Positions 17,760-25,990 of a stretch of DNA of 64,000 nucleotides are shown here, piece after piece. The stretch lies in NCBI GenBank assembly GCA_024275635.1, contig JAJRYT010000016.1:34339-98338 (forward strand), written 5' to 3'. The stretch comes from Chloroflexota bacterium (GTDB lineage Bacteria > Chloroflexota > Anaerolineae > Promineifilales > Promineifilaceae). Made by a program: the position numbers and the translations under genes. The first letter of the stretch is position 1; every line of letters starts with the position of its first letter. The notes under the pieces are model-generated. The model was not told the origin of the DNA, searched no databases, and saw only the letters and a list, made by a program, of their open reading frames with translations.

Positions 17760-18767
17760 TTATTTAAATTGCTCTGCATGATGACACGCCACCCAATGGG
17801 CGGCGCTTTCCGTACCCATATTTCGGAATTCAGGATCAACTTCAGAGCAAATATCAGTGGCATAAGAACAGCGAGGGTGGAAATTACACGCCTTGGGCGG
17901 GTTGGCCGGGCTGGGCACGCCCCCCTCAAGAATCAAACGCTGGCGCTTGGCTTCTTTTTCAGGGTCGGGAATAGGAATGGCGGAAAGCAGCGCCTGTGTG
18001 TACGGATGCAAAGAATGATCAAAGATCACATCTTTATCACTTAACTCTACAATCTTGCCCAGATACATGACGGCCACGCGGTCGCTAATATAGCGAATCA
18101 TAGACAAGTCATGAGCGATAAAGAGATACGTCAACCCGAGATCGTCTTTCAAATCATCCAGCAAATTAACAACCTGGGCCTGAATAGATACGTCTAGCGC
18201 CGAGATAGGCTCGTCGGCGACGATAAAGTCGGGATTCGTCGCCAGCGCGCGGGCCACGCCAATGCGCTGCCGCTGACCACCGGAGAATTCATGGGGGTAC
18301 CGATTGATAAAATAAGGGTTCAAGCCCACGATTCTAAGCAGTTCTTTGACGCGCTCTTTGCGGCTGTTAGCGTCGCCAATATTGTGAATCTCCAGCGGTT
18401 CGCCAATGATGTTGCCGACGGTCATACGTGGATTCAGGGAAGCATATGGGTCCTGAAAAATCATTTGCATATGGCGACGGGATTTACGCAGTTCGTTTTG
18501 TCCTAACTGAGTCAAATCTTGTCCCCGGAACAACACTTCACCATCTGTTGGTTTTAGTAACTGCAAAATGCTGCGACCCGTTGTAGATTTACCACAACCA
18601 CTTTCGCCGACTAACCCCAGTGTCTCCCCTTTGTAAATATTGAAAGAAATGCCATCGACTGCTTTCACCGCGCCGGTCTGACGACGGAACACACCCCGAA
18701 AAATAGGAAAATGTTTTTTCAGATTGTTGACTTGAATGAAGATTTCTTTTCCGTTTTCTTGACTCAT
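17760..18767 (-). CDS. oppF: Peptide ABC transporter ATPase (DppF/OppF)
   Basis: 335 residues. ABC motifs: Walker [10 protein letters not shown], signature SGGQRQRIG, Walker [13 protein letters not shown], and the H-loop IAHDLSM. The C-terminus carries the oligopeptide-transporter extension with a Cys pattern ([14 protein letters not shown]) shared by OppD/F and DppD/F. It powers import with OppD. The start codon overlaps the oppD stop by four bases (ATGA), indicating translational coupling. The two ATPase genes precede the binding protein, an order seen in several phyla. Confidence 0.92.
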   Translation of the reverse strand: MSQENGKEIFIQVNNLKKHFPIFRGVFRRQTGAVKAVDGISFNIYKGETLGLVGESGCGKSTTGRSILQLLKPTDGEVLFRGQDLTQLGQNELRKSRRHMQMIFQDPYASLNPRMTVGNIIGEPLEIHNIGDANSRKERVKELLRIVGLNPYFINRYPHEFSGGQRQRIGVARALATNPDFIVADEPISALDVSIQAQVVNLLDDLKDDLGLTYLFIAHDLSMIRYISDRVAVMYLGKIVELSDKDVIFDHSLHPYTQALLSAIPIPDPEKEAKRQRLILEGGVPSPANPPKACNFHPRCSYATDICSEVDPEFRNMGTESAAHWVACHHAEQFK

Positions 18768-19768
18768 GCGTTTACTCCAAAACCAGTTTCTTCACGGAGG
18801 TCTTCCCAGCGCCAACAAGCAGACAAACGATTGGGGCCTGTGGACATAAGGGCGGGATTTTCTTGTTTACATTTATCAATAGCGTAGGGACAGCGGGGGG
18901 AGAAAGGACAATGTTGGAAATTTTGCCGAAGGTCGGGAGGCAAGCCCTCGATGGAGGCTAATCTTTCTTGTCCAGTGGCATCCAACTTAGGCATTGAATG
19001 CAGCAGTCCTAATGTGTAAGGATGTAATGGTTTTTTATACAGGTCGTGAACTGGCGCTTGCTCAACGATGTAACCGGCGTACATGACGGCTACTTTGTCT
19101 ACCATGCCGGCTACCAGCGCCAGGTCATGGGTGATCCAGATAATAGCCATGCCCAATTTTTCTTGTAGTTGTTTGACCAGTTCAACGATCTGGGCTTGAA
19201 TGGTGACATCGAGCGCTGTGGTTGGTTCGTCAGCGATAAGAAGGGAGGGGTTACAGGATAAGGCCATGGCGATCATGACCCGCTGACGCTGCCCGCCAGA
19301 AAATTGATGGGGGTAGTCTGATAAACGACCTTCAGGGTTGGGAATCCCGACGAGGTCAAGCATTTCAGCGGCGCGTTTTTTGGCCTGATTATCATCCATA
19401 CCAAGATGCAATTTGAGTGATTCGGTTAGTTGAAAGCCAACGGTCAATACGGGATTGAGGGAGGTCATCGGGTCTTGAAAGACCATGGCCATTTCACGCC
19501 CGCGAATATGGCGCAGTTCTTCGGGGTCCATGCCGATCATGTCACGGCCGTTAAACAAGGCCTCCCCACTATCCACACGCCCAGGCGGGCTGGGAATCAG
19601 ACCCATGATGGATAACACACCGACTGATTTGCCAGAGCCGCTCTCGCCTACAATGGCAATGGACTCCCCTTCGTCCAGGGTGTAGGAAATGCCGTTTACA
19701 GCATTCACAACACCTTGTTCCGTATAGAATTTGGTTACAAGCTCACGGACTTCGAGTAAATGAGTCAT
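18764..19768 (-). CDS. oppD: Peptide ABC transporter ATPase (DppD/OppD)
   Basis: 334 residues, first gene of the operon. Walker A GESGSGKS, signature SGGQRQRVM, Walker [13 protein letters not shown] and H-loop ITHDLAL are all present; the C-terminal oligopeptide extension has the Cys pattern [14 protein letters not shown]. It pairs with OppF to drive uptake. A long leader of about 110 bases separates it from the likely promoter. Assignment to Dpp versus Opp cannot be settled from sequence. Confidence 0.92.
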   Translation of the reverse strand: MTHLLEVRELVTKFYTEQGVVNAVNGISYTLDEGESIAIVGESGSGKSVGVLSIMGLIPSPPGRVDSGEALFNGRDMIGMDPEELRHIRGREMAMVFQDPMTSLNPVLTVGFQLTESLKLHLGMDDNQAKKRAAEMLDLVGIPNPEGRLSDYPHQFSGGQRQRVMIAMALSCNPSLLIADEPTTALDVTIQAQIVELVKQLQEKLGMAIIWITHDLALVAGMVDKVAVMYAGYIVEQAPVHDLYKKPLHPYTLGLLHSMPKLDATGQERLASIEGLPPDLRQNFQHCPFSPRCPYAIDKCKQENPALMSTGPNRLSACWRWEDLREETGFGVNA

Positions 19769-19886
19769 AATACTCCGTAAAACGCAATAGCTGTTTTCTT
19801 TATGTTAATTAGGTGACGTCCCAAATTAATTCGACTTTTTTAGATGGTAATAAATGGGTGATATATCTCTCCTTCCAGGAGCTTTG

Positions 19887-19915
19887 ACTATACCTTAACC
19901 AAGGGGATTTAACAA
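19887..19915 (-). promoter_or_regulatory. Probable sigma-70-type promoter of the peptide ABC operon
   Basis: On the minus strand, TTGTTA (19915-19910) and TATAGT (19892-19887) are separated by exactly 17 bases and lie about 110 bases before oppD. This matches the housekeeping consensus well. The leader contains no recognised riboswitch. Confidence 0.5.
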
Positions 19916-20123
19916 AATGAGTGTCTAAGGATTGCGCTTGTTGTGTCATTGAAAATAGTTTTCCTAAAACTACTGTAAACTAGTCTATATGAAACAGTTC
20001 AAGTCGTCAATTCGGAGACATTTTGGCGGTAAGTTGGGGGCAAACGAAGTGGTTAAGAGGGGCAATCAGAGCGTGCATTTCCCCAGAAACCCTAAGTTTC
20101 CGGGGAAATATTTGGCGCTGGAT
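19916..20123. other. Non-coding region with an imperfect hairpin
   Basis: No gene is supported. A 14-bp stem with one mismatch (ATTTCCCCAGAAAC / GTTTCCGGGGAAAT, 20077-20109) lies just downstream of the histidine kinase remnant and could act as its 3' end. A related stem is found at 31074-31098. Confidence 0.55.
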
Positions 20124-20267
20124 TCAGGCGGATTGGGGTAAGTGGATGGTAAAGGTACTGCCGCTGCCAGGTTGGCTGTCCACTTCAATACGACCGTTAT
20201 GCCGTTCCACCACAAACCTGGCAATTGTCAGCCCCACGCCCAGTCCGGGAAACAGGTGTGATCCCCC
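20124..20267 (-). pseudogene. Detached 3' end of the histidine kinase gene (G2 box region)
   Basis: After the in-frame TAA at 20268-20270, the same reading frame continues for 47 codons to a TGA at 20124. The translated stretch contains the ATPase G2 box (PGLGVGLTIA), then VERHNGRIEVDSQPGSGSTF and a final IHLP, which is exactly how HATPase_c domains end. So a single nonsense codon separates this tail from the kinase. Without it the ATP lid and G2 box are missing. Confidence 0.85.
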
Positions 20268-21293
20268 TTATGTTTCCAGACGCACGAACGGTTCAAAAAT
20301 ACGCGCTTGTTCTGCCGCTGGAATCCCGATCCCGTTGTCTTCAACGGCAATGGCAATCTCATTATTGCCATTACTAAACACTTTGATCGAAATGGGGGCT
20401 TTATCCGGGTTAAATTTGAATGCATTTTCGGTGAGGGCGCGCACTGCCAGCGTCAACGCGCGTTGGTCGGCATAAATCGGAGGTATGTTGGGCGGCATAT
20501 CCACTGTAACGCCGCTGGCATTGCCATTCAATGTCGCCCGCGCTGTGTTTAGCGCTTCAATTAACACATCCGACAAATTCACATAGGTGAATTCCAAAGC
20601 TGACGGATGCATCTCATACATAACGATCAAATCATTGGTTAAGCCCACCATACGTTCTACATTGCGTGTAATTGATTCCATGGCCGCTGGCAGCGAATCG
20701 CCCTGGATCGCACCCTGATTTATCAATCCCAGGAACCCGCGAACGGCCGTTAACGGGGTGCGCAGCTCGTGGGACAACGTGGCAATAAACTGCGTGCGCA
20801 GTCTTTCTTGTTCAGCCAGATCGTCATAGGCTCGTTCCAGATCAGTATTCCTGAGATTCAACTCCTGGATGACCGCTTCATCATTACGGCGCAAATGACC
20901 AATAATTTGGCGCAGTAAATTACGCAGCAAATAAGGATTCACCTGCGCCACCTTCATGAACGCTTTCTCGTTAATCGCCAGAACCTGGCATGACGTTCTG
21001 GTGCGAATCGTGGCTGTGCGCGAAGTCTCGCCCATGAAGGCCATCTCCCCAAAATAGCTGCCGGAGCCAATCGTATCTATTAAAATTTCCTGCGCTTCGT
21101 TGGCATGAACAAAAACGTCTACCTGGCCCTGAGTGATGACAAACAACGTTGTCCCTTCTTCCCCTTCGCGCACAATATCAACCCCGGCTTCATACGATTG
21201 GCGTTGCGCCGCCTGGCTGAGCATGTGAATATCTTCCTCACTCAGTTCGGGAAAAGCATTGTGTAACAATTTGACCGGTTCTATTTCAGTCAC
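20268..21293 (-). CDS. cNMP-binding domain histidine kinase, truncated by an in-frame stop
   Basis: 341 residues as read. Residues about 15-130 match a Crp-type cyclic-nucleotide-binding domain (LFVITQGQVDVFV, GSYFGEMAFM, SRTATIRT). A short helical linker leads to a HisKA domain with the phospho-acceptor box FIATLSHELRTPL near residue 175. The HATPase_c domain then starts with N box LTENAFKFN and G1 VEDNGIGIP but stops at FVRLET. The missing G2 box is present downstream in the same frame, so the gene is interrupted by one TAA codon. If the stop is real the kinase should be inactive; if it is a sequencing error the intact protein is 389 residues. No adjacent response regulator gene is seen. 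Confidence 0.85.
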   Translation of the reverse strand: MTEIEPVKLLHNAFPELSEEDIHMLSQAAQRQSYEAGVDIVREGEEGTTLFVITQGQVDVFVHANEAQEILIDTIGSGSYFGEMAFMGETSRTATIRTRTSCQVLAINEKAFMKVAQVNPYLLRNLLRQIIGHLRRNDEAVIQELNLRNTDLERAYDDLAEQERLRTQFIATLSHELRTPLTAVRGFLGLINQGAIQGDSLPAAMESITRNVERMVGLTNDLIVMYEMHPSALEFTYVNLSDVLIEALNTARATLNGNASGVTVDMPPNIPPIYADQRALTLAVRALTENAFKFNPDKAPISIKVFSNGNNEIAIAVEDNGIGIPAAEQARIFEPFVRLET

Positions 21294-21451
21294 AGCGAAA
21301 CCTGCCTATCTTATCGCCAGATGCATCCTGGGGACGGTGGGTGTTGGATAATGTATGCCAAGCATACCATCAAGCGGCTATAAACGGCGTTTTTTTTTAC
21401 GCAGCCTTCACTACAACAACAAATTGAAGCTATTACTTTTGTACTAAACGG

Positions 21452-22003
21452 CTATTTCCTGCTTTCCCATTCGCGGCGCAGCAGCCCATACAGAAGCATA
21501 TCGTAGCGACGGCCGTCTCGCTGCAAATGTTCCCGGTAAACACCTTCACGAACAAACCCTAATGATTCGTACAACCTCACAGCCCCTTCATTATAATTAA
21601 AGACGGTCAGGCAAACGCGGTGCAAGTTAAGTTCCCGGAAAGCATAATCCAATCCCAATTGCAGCGCATCACGGCCGTATCCCTTGCCTCGATTATCTGC
21701 CGCCCCAATGGCAATGCTAATGAAGGTCGTGCCATGCGTCCACATGATGCCATCCAGTTCCAGCAGACCGATTAGCTCGTCGTTGGCTAACGGCCGCATC
21801 CCAAACAAAAACGTCATCTCTCCCTTCTGCCCGTCCTCAATCCGTTTCGTCAACTGCGCTTCGGTCTGCGGATAAGCCGGAACAGAATCATACAAGCGTA
21901 AAAAATCAGCGTCAGCCCACCATTTACTCATCACAGGGATATCGGCGAGGATAACGGCCGTTAACCGCACCCTCTCTCCACGCAACAAATTCGATTGCAA
22001 CAT
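21452..22003 (-). CDS. GNAT family N-acetyltransferase
   Basis: 183 residues from the ATG at 22003, preceded by GGAGGTGG; the TTG one codon earlier is not needed. The fold pattern is that of RimJ/RimL-like GNAT enzymes: LRLTAVILADIP-type strand 1, the acetyl-CoA-binding segment DNRGKGYGRDALQLGLDYAF (R/Q-x-x-G-x-G/A), then LNLHRVCLTVFNYNEGAVRLYESLGF. It transfers an acetyl group from acetyl-CoA to an amine; the acceptor could be a protein N-terminus, a polyamine or an antibiotic and cannot be read from sequence. It is divergent from the aminotransferase gene. Confidence 0.87.
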   Translation of the reverse strand: MLQSNLLRGERVRLTAVILADIPVMSKWWADADFLRLYDSVPAYPQTEAQLTKRIEDGQKGEMTFLFGMRPLANDELIGLLELDGIMWTHGTTFISIAIGAADNRGKGYGRDALQLGLDYAFRELNLHRVCLTVFNYNEGAVRLYESLGFVREGVYREHLQRDGRRYDMLLYGLLRREWESRK

Positions 22004-22049
22004 CAATCCACCTCCAATCCTTGAAATTTTATATTGCCAGACGTATGAT

Positions 22050-22157
22050 TCCTGTAGACCAAATGGTCAATAGTCAACTTCCAAATTGCCAATTGCCGAC
22101 GATATTCTCCGGAGCCATCATTGACAATTAATAATTGACCATTAGCAATTGACAATC
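22050..22157. repeat. Heptamer-like repeats in the divergent intergenic region
   Basis: The gap between the GNAT and aminotransferase genes is rich in CAATTGACAATTA/TGGTCAATAGTCAA-type units in both orientations, allowing an imperfect hairpin. It must also hold both divergent promoters, but no clear -35/-10 pair was assigned. Confidence 0.6.
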
Positions 22158-22179
22158 CAAACGAGGAGAAATCATTCCC

Positions 22180-23334
22180 ATGACCCAATCATACCCCATC
22201 CACATCCATGACACTCACCGCATCCAGACCAGTCAGCTCGACGTTCCGCCGCGCCTGCTGCTCGGCCCTGGCCCCTCCAACGCCCACCCGCGCGTTTTAC
22301 AAGCCCTGAGCATGAGACAGGTCGGCCACCTCGACCCCAAATTCATCGAGCTGATGAACGAGGTTCAGGAACTGCTGCGCTACGCCTGGCAAACCGACAA
22401 CCCATTCACCATCCCTGTCAGCGGCACGGGCAGCGCGGCCATGGAAGCCAGCCTGGCCAACACCGTCGAGCCGGGCGATGTCGTCCTCGTCGGCGTTAAC
22501 GGTTACTTTGGCCTGCGTTTGGTAGACATGGCCAGCCGTTACGGCGGCAACGTGCGTCAGATTGACAAGCCCTGGGGCGATGTTTTCAGCCTCGACGACA
22601 TCCGCGCCGGGCTGGAACAGCATCGTCCCGCCATCCTGGCCCTGGTTCATGCCGAAACATCCACCGGCGCGCGCCAGCCGTTGGCAGGCGTCGCCGATTT
22701 GTGCCGCGAATTTGACTGCCTGCTGCTGATTGACAGCGTCACCAGCCTGGGCGGCGTGCCCCTCATGCTCGATGAATGGGGCGTAGACGTGGCCTACAGC
22801 GGCAGCCAGAAATGCTTGAGCTGCCCGCCCGGCATCGCCCCGCTCACCCTCGGTCCGCGCGCCGTAGAGAAGCTGAACAATCGCAAAACAAAGGTCGCCA
22901 ACTGGTATTTGGATATGTCCATGTTGAGCAAATATTGGGGCAGCGAGCGCACCTATCACCACACGGCGCCCATCAACATGAACTATGCCCTGCGCGAAGC
23001 GCTGCGCCTCGTCGCCGAAGAGGGACTGGAGGCTCGTTGGGCGCGCCATCAAGCCAATGCCGAATTGTTCTGGGACGGCCTAGCCAAGATGGGGATTGAA
23101 TGCCTCGTCCCGCATGAATACCGCCTGCCCAGCCTGACCACCGTGCGCGTGCCCGATAGCGTGGACGCCAAAGCGGTCGCCGGCCGCCTGCTGCGCGAAT
23201 ACAACATTGAAATCGCCGGCGGTTTTGGCCCGTTAGCCGGGCAAATCTGGCGCGTCGGCCTCATGGGCTTCAACAGCCGCCCGGAAAATATAATGCTCCT
23301 GCTGGCGGCGTTGAAAGAAGTATTAAATCGCTAG
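22180..23334 (+). CDS. Class V aminotransferase (alanine-glyoxylate / serine-pyruvate type)
   Basis: 384 residues with SD GAGGAG before ATG. The class V pattern is clear: LLGPGPSNAHPRVLQAL at the start, VSGTGSAAMEASLAN, HAETSTGARQPL, LIDSVTSLGGVPL with the PLP-contacting Asp, and SGSQKCLSCPPG with the Schiff-base Lys near residue 208. Late motifs AGGFGPLAGQIWRVGLMGFN also fit. Members transaminate glyoxylate with alanine or serine, or ureidoglycine (PucG). It is likely involved in glyoxylate/serine metabolism; no purine-catabolic neighbours are present, so PucG is less likely. Confidence 0.9.
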   Translation: MTQSYPIHIHDTHRIQTSQLDVPPRLLLGPGPSNAHPRVLQALSMRQVGHLDPKFIELMNEVQELLRYAWQTDNPFTIPVSGTGSAAMEASLANTVEPGDVVLVGVNGYFGLRLVDMASRYGGNVRQIDKPWGDVFSLDDIRAGLEQHRPAILALVHAETSTGARQPLAGVADLCREFDCLLLIDSVTSLGGVPLMLDEWGVDVAYSGSQKCLSCPPGIAPLTLGPRAVEKLNNRKTKVANWYLDMSMLSKYWGSERTYHHTAPINMNYALREALRLVAEEGLEARWARHQANAELFWDGLAKMGIECLVPHEYRLPSLTTVRVPDSVDAKAVAGRLLREYNIEIAGGFGPLAGQIWRVGLMGFNSRPENIMLLLAALKEVLNR

Positions 23335-23474
23335 GCGTCAGAGTGTGCGGAACTTTTGTTGATGCGCCTTTGTCGCCGAATGAAATTCGACGCCTGAGAT
23401 ATGAAACGCGCTGCAAGCGCGTTAAAGCGCCTGTTCACCAGAGCCATTAGTGCGCTTTAGTGTACTTTTTGTAG
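23335..23474. other. Short stem-loops after the aminotransferase gene
   Basis: Two palindromes are visible: AACGCGC-TGCAA-GCGCGTT (perfect 7-bp stem) and a longer AAAGCGC...GCGCTTT pair. They probably form the 3' end of the aminotransferase transcript. No gene seen. Confidence 0.5.
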
Positions 23475-23600
23475 CAGACTGGGTATCTTCTCAATAAACT
23501 GGGGAGATTACAAAAGTTTTAACAACATATTGCCTGCATAGCGCCCGTTTTGAAACTTTTGTAATCTTTGCCCCGAAATTTTGAGAAGATACCAGACTGG
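23475..23600. mobile_element. MITE copy 2 with 8-bp target duplication
   Basis: The 110-bp element spans 23483-23592 and differs from copy 1 by a single base (GCCTGC for GTCTGC near the centre) in what I can read. Perfect direct repeats CAGACTGG flank it at 23475-23482 and 23593-23600. It lies just upstream of the mntA/hepT pair, and the TTG at 23581 used by the ORF track for that gene is inside the element. Confidence 0.93.
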
Positions 23601-23694
23601 GAATTCATTCCTAGTCAATTGGGCGATCATCAACATAAATTCCGCGCACCCTAGGCGTCAAACGGGATTGTATATCGGCAATCAATCCGTTATC

Positions 23695-24126
23695 ATGTTC
23701 ATTATGAGCGAGGACAACGTGTCATCCATTATGACGGCCGTTCACAACTGGTGTCAGACGCGCCCAGTGCGCTTGTGCGTCTTGTTTGGCTCCCAGGCCA
23801 CCGGCCTAACCCATCCGGCTAGTGATGTAGACCTGGCCGTCTGGCCGGCCGAGCCGCCCGATTCGCGCGCCAAATTACGCTGGCTGGTTGAACTGCAAAA
23901 CTTACTGGATAAAGAGGTGAGTTTGGCATTGGTATCGCCCGATTTAGATCCGGTGTTGGGGATGGAGATTGTCAGAAACGGCCGTGTCATCTTCGCCGTC
24001 GATCCGGAATTGTGGTCTAAAGAGCGCGCCCACCTCTGGCACGCTTACAACGACAGCTTACCCTTTCGCCGCGCCGCTCGCGAACAACTGCGCCAATTTG
24101 CCGAGGAGATACGCCGTGACCAGTGA
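23695..24126 (+). CDS. mntA: MNT nucleotidyltransferase antitoxin (MntA-like)
   Basis: 143 residues from the ATG at 23695 (another ATG at 23704); the ORF track start lies in the MITE and is rejected. The minimal nucleotidyltransferase signature is exact: G-S-x10-D-x-D in LFGSQATGLTHPASDVDLAV, near residue 40. In characterised pairs MntA transfers AMP from ATP onto a Tyr of the HEPN toxin and silences it. Its 3' end overlaps the next gene by 11 bases, the usual arrangement. C-terminal RREAREQLRQF-like helices are short, as in the family. No strong ribosome site is visible. The pairing supports a type VII toxin-antitoxin module. Confidence 0.87.
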   Translation: MFIMSEDNVSSIMTAVHNWCQTRPVRLCVLFGSQATGLTHPASDVDLAVWPAEPPDSRAKLRWLVELQNLLDKEVSLALVSPDLDPVLGMEIVRNGRVIFAVDPELWSKERAHLWHAYNDSLPFRRAAREQLRQFAEEIRRDQ

Positions 24127-24520
24127 AGTGCTTCTACGTAAACTTGCTTACCTGCGTCAGTTGTTGATTGATCTAGCCCCCTACCGCACGGCCACGCTGT
24201 CCGAAGTAATGGCCGAACATTACAAACTAGAACGATTGCTGGAATTGCTGGTAGCCGCCGCCACCGACACTTTATTCCACCTCCTGGCTGAAAAGGGAAA
24301 ATCGCCAGACAGTTATCGCAATGCTTTCAAAATGGCGGCAGACGAAGGCATCCTTCCCCCCGCTTTGAGCCAACGATTGCAACAAGCCGCCGGGATGCGA
24401 AACATCCTCGTCCATTTGTACGAAGGTATTGATTATGCCATTCTGCGGGACAGTATTGAGCCAGCCTGGAAAGATTTCACCCAATTCATCACCCAACTTG
24501 AAACCAGACTCGATGAGTAA
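24116..24520 (+). CDS. hepT: HEPN-domain RNase toxin (HepT-like, DUF86)
   Basis: 134 residues from the GTG at 24116, preceded by GAGGAG and overlapping the antitoxin gene; the track's start at 23969 is 49 codons too early. All-helical sequence with the HEPN catalytic motif R-x4-H in MRNILVHLYEGID near residue 100; the following Tyr (R-x4-H-x-Y) is the residue AMPylated in characterised HepT toxins. It would cleave RNA (tRNA in studied cases) unless modified by MntA. It overlaps the next gene by eight bases, so all three are likely cotranscribed. Confidence 0.88.
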   Translation: MTSEVLLRKLAYLRQLLIDLAPYRTATLSEVMAEHYKLERLLELLVAAATDTLFHLLAEKGKSPDSYRNAFKMAADEGILPPALSQRLQQAAGMRNILVHLYEGIDYAILRDSIEPAWKDFTQFITQLETRLDE

Positions 24521-24992
24521 TCCCACCCCTGTCAGTCAGGCGCTGTCCCAGATGAGCATCCCCCACCGCCAGTTCCGCCATCCGGGGCCGGTGTACTCGC
24601 TGGAACAGGCGGCCCGCGAACGGGGCCAGCAGCCAGAACAAATCATCCGCTCCATTCTCTTCCGTCTGGCCGCCGACAACTTCGTGATGGTGTTGATGGC
24701 CGGCCCCCGACAAATCAACTGGAAAACTCTGCGCCGACATTTGGGCGAAAAGCGGCTGACGACGGCCAGTGAGGAAGAGATGCGGCGCATCACCGGCTAC
24801 GAACGAGGAGCGGTGGCGCCTTTTGGCCTGCCTGCGCCGCTACGCATTCTGGCCGATGAAAGCATCTTTGTCCCGGAGGAGGTATCGCTCGGCTCTGGCG
24901 TGCGCGGAACCACCATCATCCTCAAAAGCGCCGATTTACGCCGGGCGTTGAGTGAAGTAGAAATTGCACGATTAGGCAAAGGTAGCAAATAG
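24513..24992 (+). CDS. YbaK/EbsC-type aminoacyl-tRNA deacylase
   Basis: 159 residues from the ATG at 24513 overlapping hepT; the track start is 28 codons early. It matches the YbaK/ProX editing domain: the FRHPGPVYSLEQAARERG opening, QIIRSILFRL with the lysine position replaced by Arg/Leu, TASEEEMRRITGYERGAVAPFGLP (the G-x-x-x-G-x-x-P-F-G loop) and a final VRGTTIILKSADL. These proteins hydrolyse mischarged tRNAs such as Cys-tRNA(Pro) or Ala-tRNA(Pro). The overlap with an RNase toxin thought to act on tRNA is notable but may be coincidental. Confidence 0.85.
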   Translation: MSNPTPVSQALSQMSIPHRQFRHPGPVYSLEQAARERGQQPEQIIRSILFRLAADNFVMVLMAGPRQINWKTLRRHLGEKRLTTASEEEMRRITGYERGAVAPFGLPAPLRILADESIFVPEEVSLGSGVRGTTIILKSADLRRALSEVEIARLGKGSK

Positions 24993-25023
24993 CTGCTTGA
25001 TGAAACAAGGGGGGCATTTGTGT

Positions 25024-25980
25024 ATGAAAGAACTTAACAGCCGGCAAAAAGCGCTTACCTGGCCATACCCTCGCTACAAACATTTCCAGACGGAATTGCG
25101 AAAAACTGCAACAGCATGGTTTGCCGAACACAGTTTCCCTGTATCAAAAAGGTTGCCGTACATCCTGGCCGATCGTGCCCGGTGGCCGGACAATATCATT
25201 GTGCCCGCGGTCGCTGACTATATCCAACAAATACAAATTGAACGTTCAACCCAGGGAAAGGGGTTCGCTCTGCATAAATACATTCATCATGGATTGAGCA
25301 GCCAAGCCTTACTTTTCAATCTTATCGGCCCATTAATCGTGCAAAACGATTTAGTCCTTTTGCAGTCACTCATCAATTCTCAGGGGGTAGGATGGTTAGA
25401 GAAGAACGCTTTTGCCCAATTTGAATACGAAGACCGGATGGTTTTTCATGAAGATTATGGACAACCCACTTCCATTGACCTAGTTCTGACGGATGGAACG
25501 GGGCGGCCACGGATTTTTATTGAAAGTAAATTCACGGAAACTGAATTTGGCGGCTGCTCTGTTTACAAATCTGGAGATTGTGACGGCCGTAACCCTGTAC
25601 ATGACTTTTCCCTATGCTACCTGCACCACGTCGGGCATCGTTACTGGGAGATGCTCGATAAATTCAGCTTTCTCAAAGGGCCGTTGCGCGACGAGAAAGT
25701 TTGTATACTAACCCAACATTACCAATTCTTCCGCTGTGTACTCTTTGCTTTGGCCCACGATGGTCTGTTCGTTTTATTGAGCGACGAACGCAGCCCCGTT
25801 TTTAGCTGCGATGACCCCCGTGGTCGTCGCGGATTGCTGCCATTTCTACTTTCGTTTATCCCTGAATCAAGCCAAGCTCATGTGTTAAATATCAGTATCC
25901 AACAGGTCGTTACGGCCGTTAAAGATTCTGGGCGACACCCCTGGATCACTGAATTTGAAAAGAAATACGGATTGACATGA
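25024..25980 (+). CDS. Putative PD-(D/E)XK restriction-endonuclease-like protein
   Basis: 318 residues from the ATG at 25024, with AAGGGGGG at good spacing; the track's TTG at 24997 is less likely. The centre has a PD-(D/E)XK-like core: an Asp in TSIDLVLTD followed about 12 residues later by IESKFTETEFGGC, i.e. D...E-x-K. The E-S-K-F-x-E-x-E-F-G-x-C block is, from memory, like the PGN_0703 family of putative restriction endonucleases. C-terminal half has several Cys/His residues of unclear role. No methyltransferase gene adjoins it, so it may be a solitary nuclease, a defence factor or a repair enzyme. It follows the toxin-antitoxin genes in the same orientation. Confidence 0.6.
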   Translation: MKELNSRQKALTWPYPRYKHFQTELRKTATAWFAEHSFPVSKRLPYILADRARWPDNIIVPAVADYIQQIQIERSTQGKGFALHKYIHHGLSSQALLFNLIGPLIVQNDLVLLQSLINSQGVGWLEKNAFAQFEYEDRMVFHEDYGQPTSIDLVLTDGTGRPRIFIESKFTETEFGGCSVYKSGDCDGRNPVHDFSLCYLHHVGHRYWEMLDKFSFLKGPLRDEKVCILTQHYQFFRCVLFALAHDGLFVLLSDERSPVFSCDDPRGRRGLLPFLLSFIPESSQAHVLNISIQQVVTAVKDSGRHPWITEFEKKYGLT

Positions 25981-25990
25981 GGATTCTTCC

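Noticed and set aside
20268-20270. TAA reassigned as a sense codon
   Set aside because: Many genes here, such as the PPC protein and the leftward membrane protein, end at TAA, so it functions as a stop; two internal TAAs are better explained by mutation or base error.
22297-23052. 251-residue ORF on the minus strand
   Set aside because: Antisense shadow of the class V aminotransferase gene.
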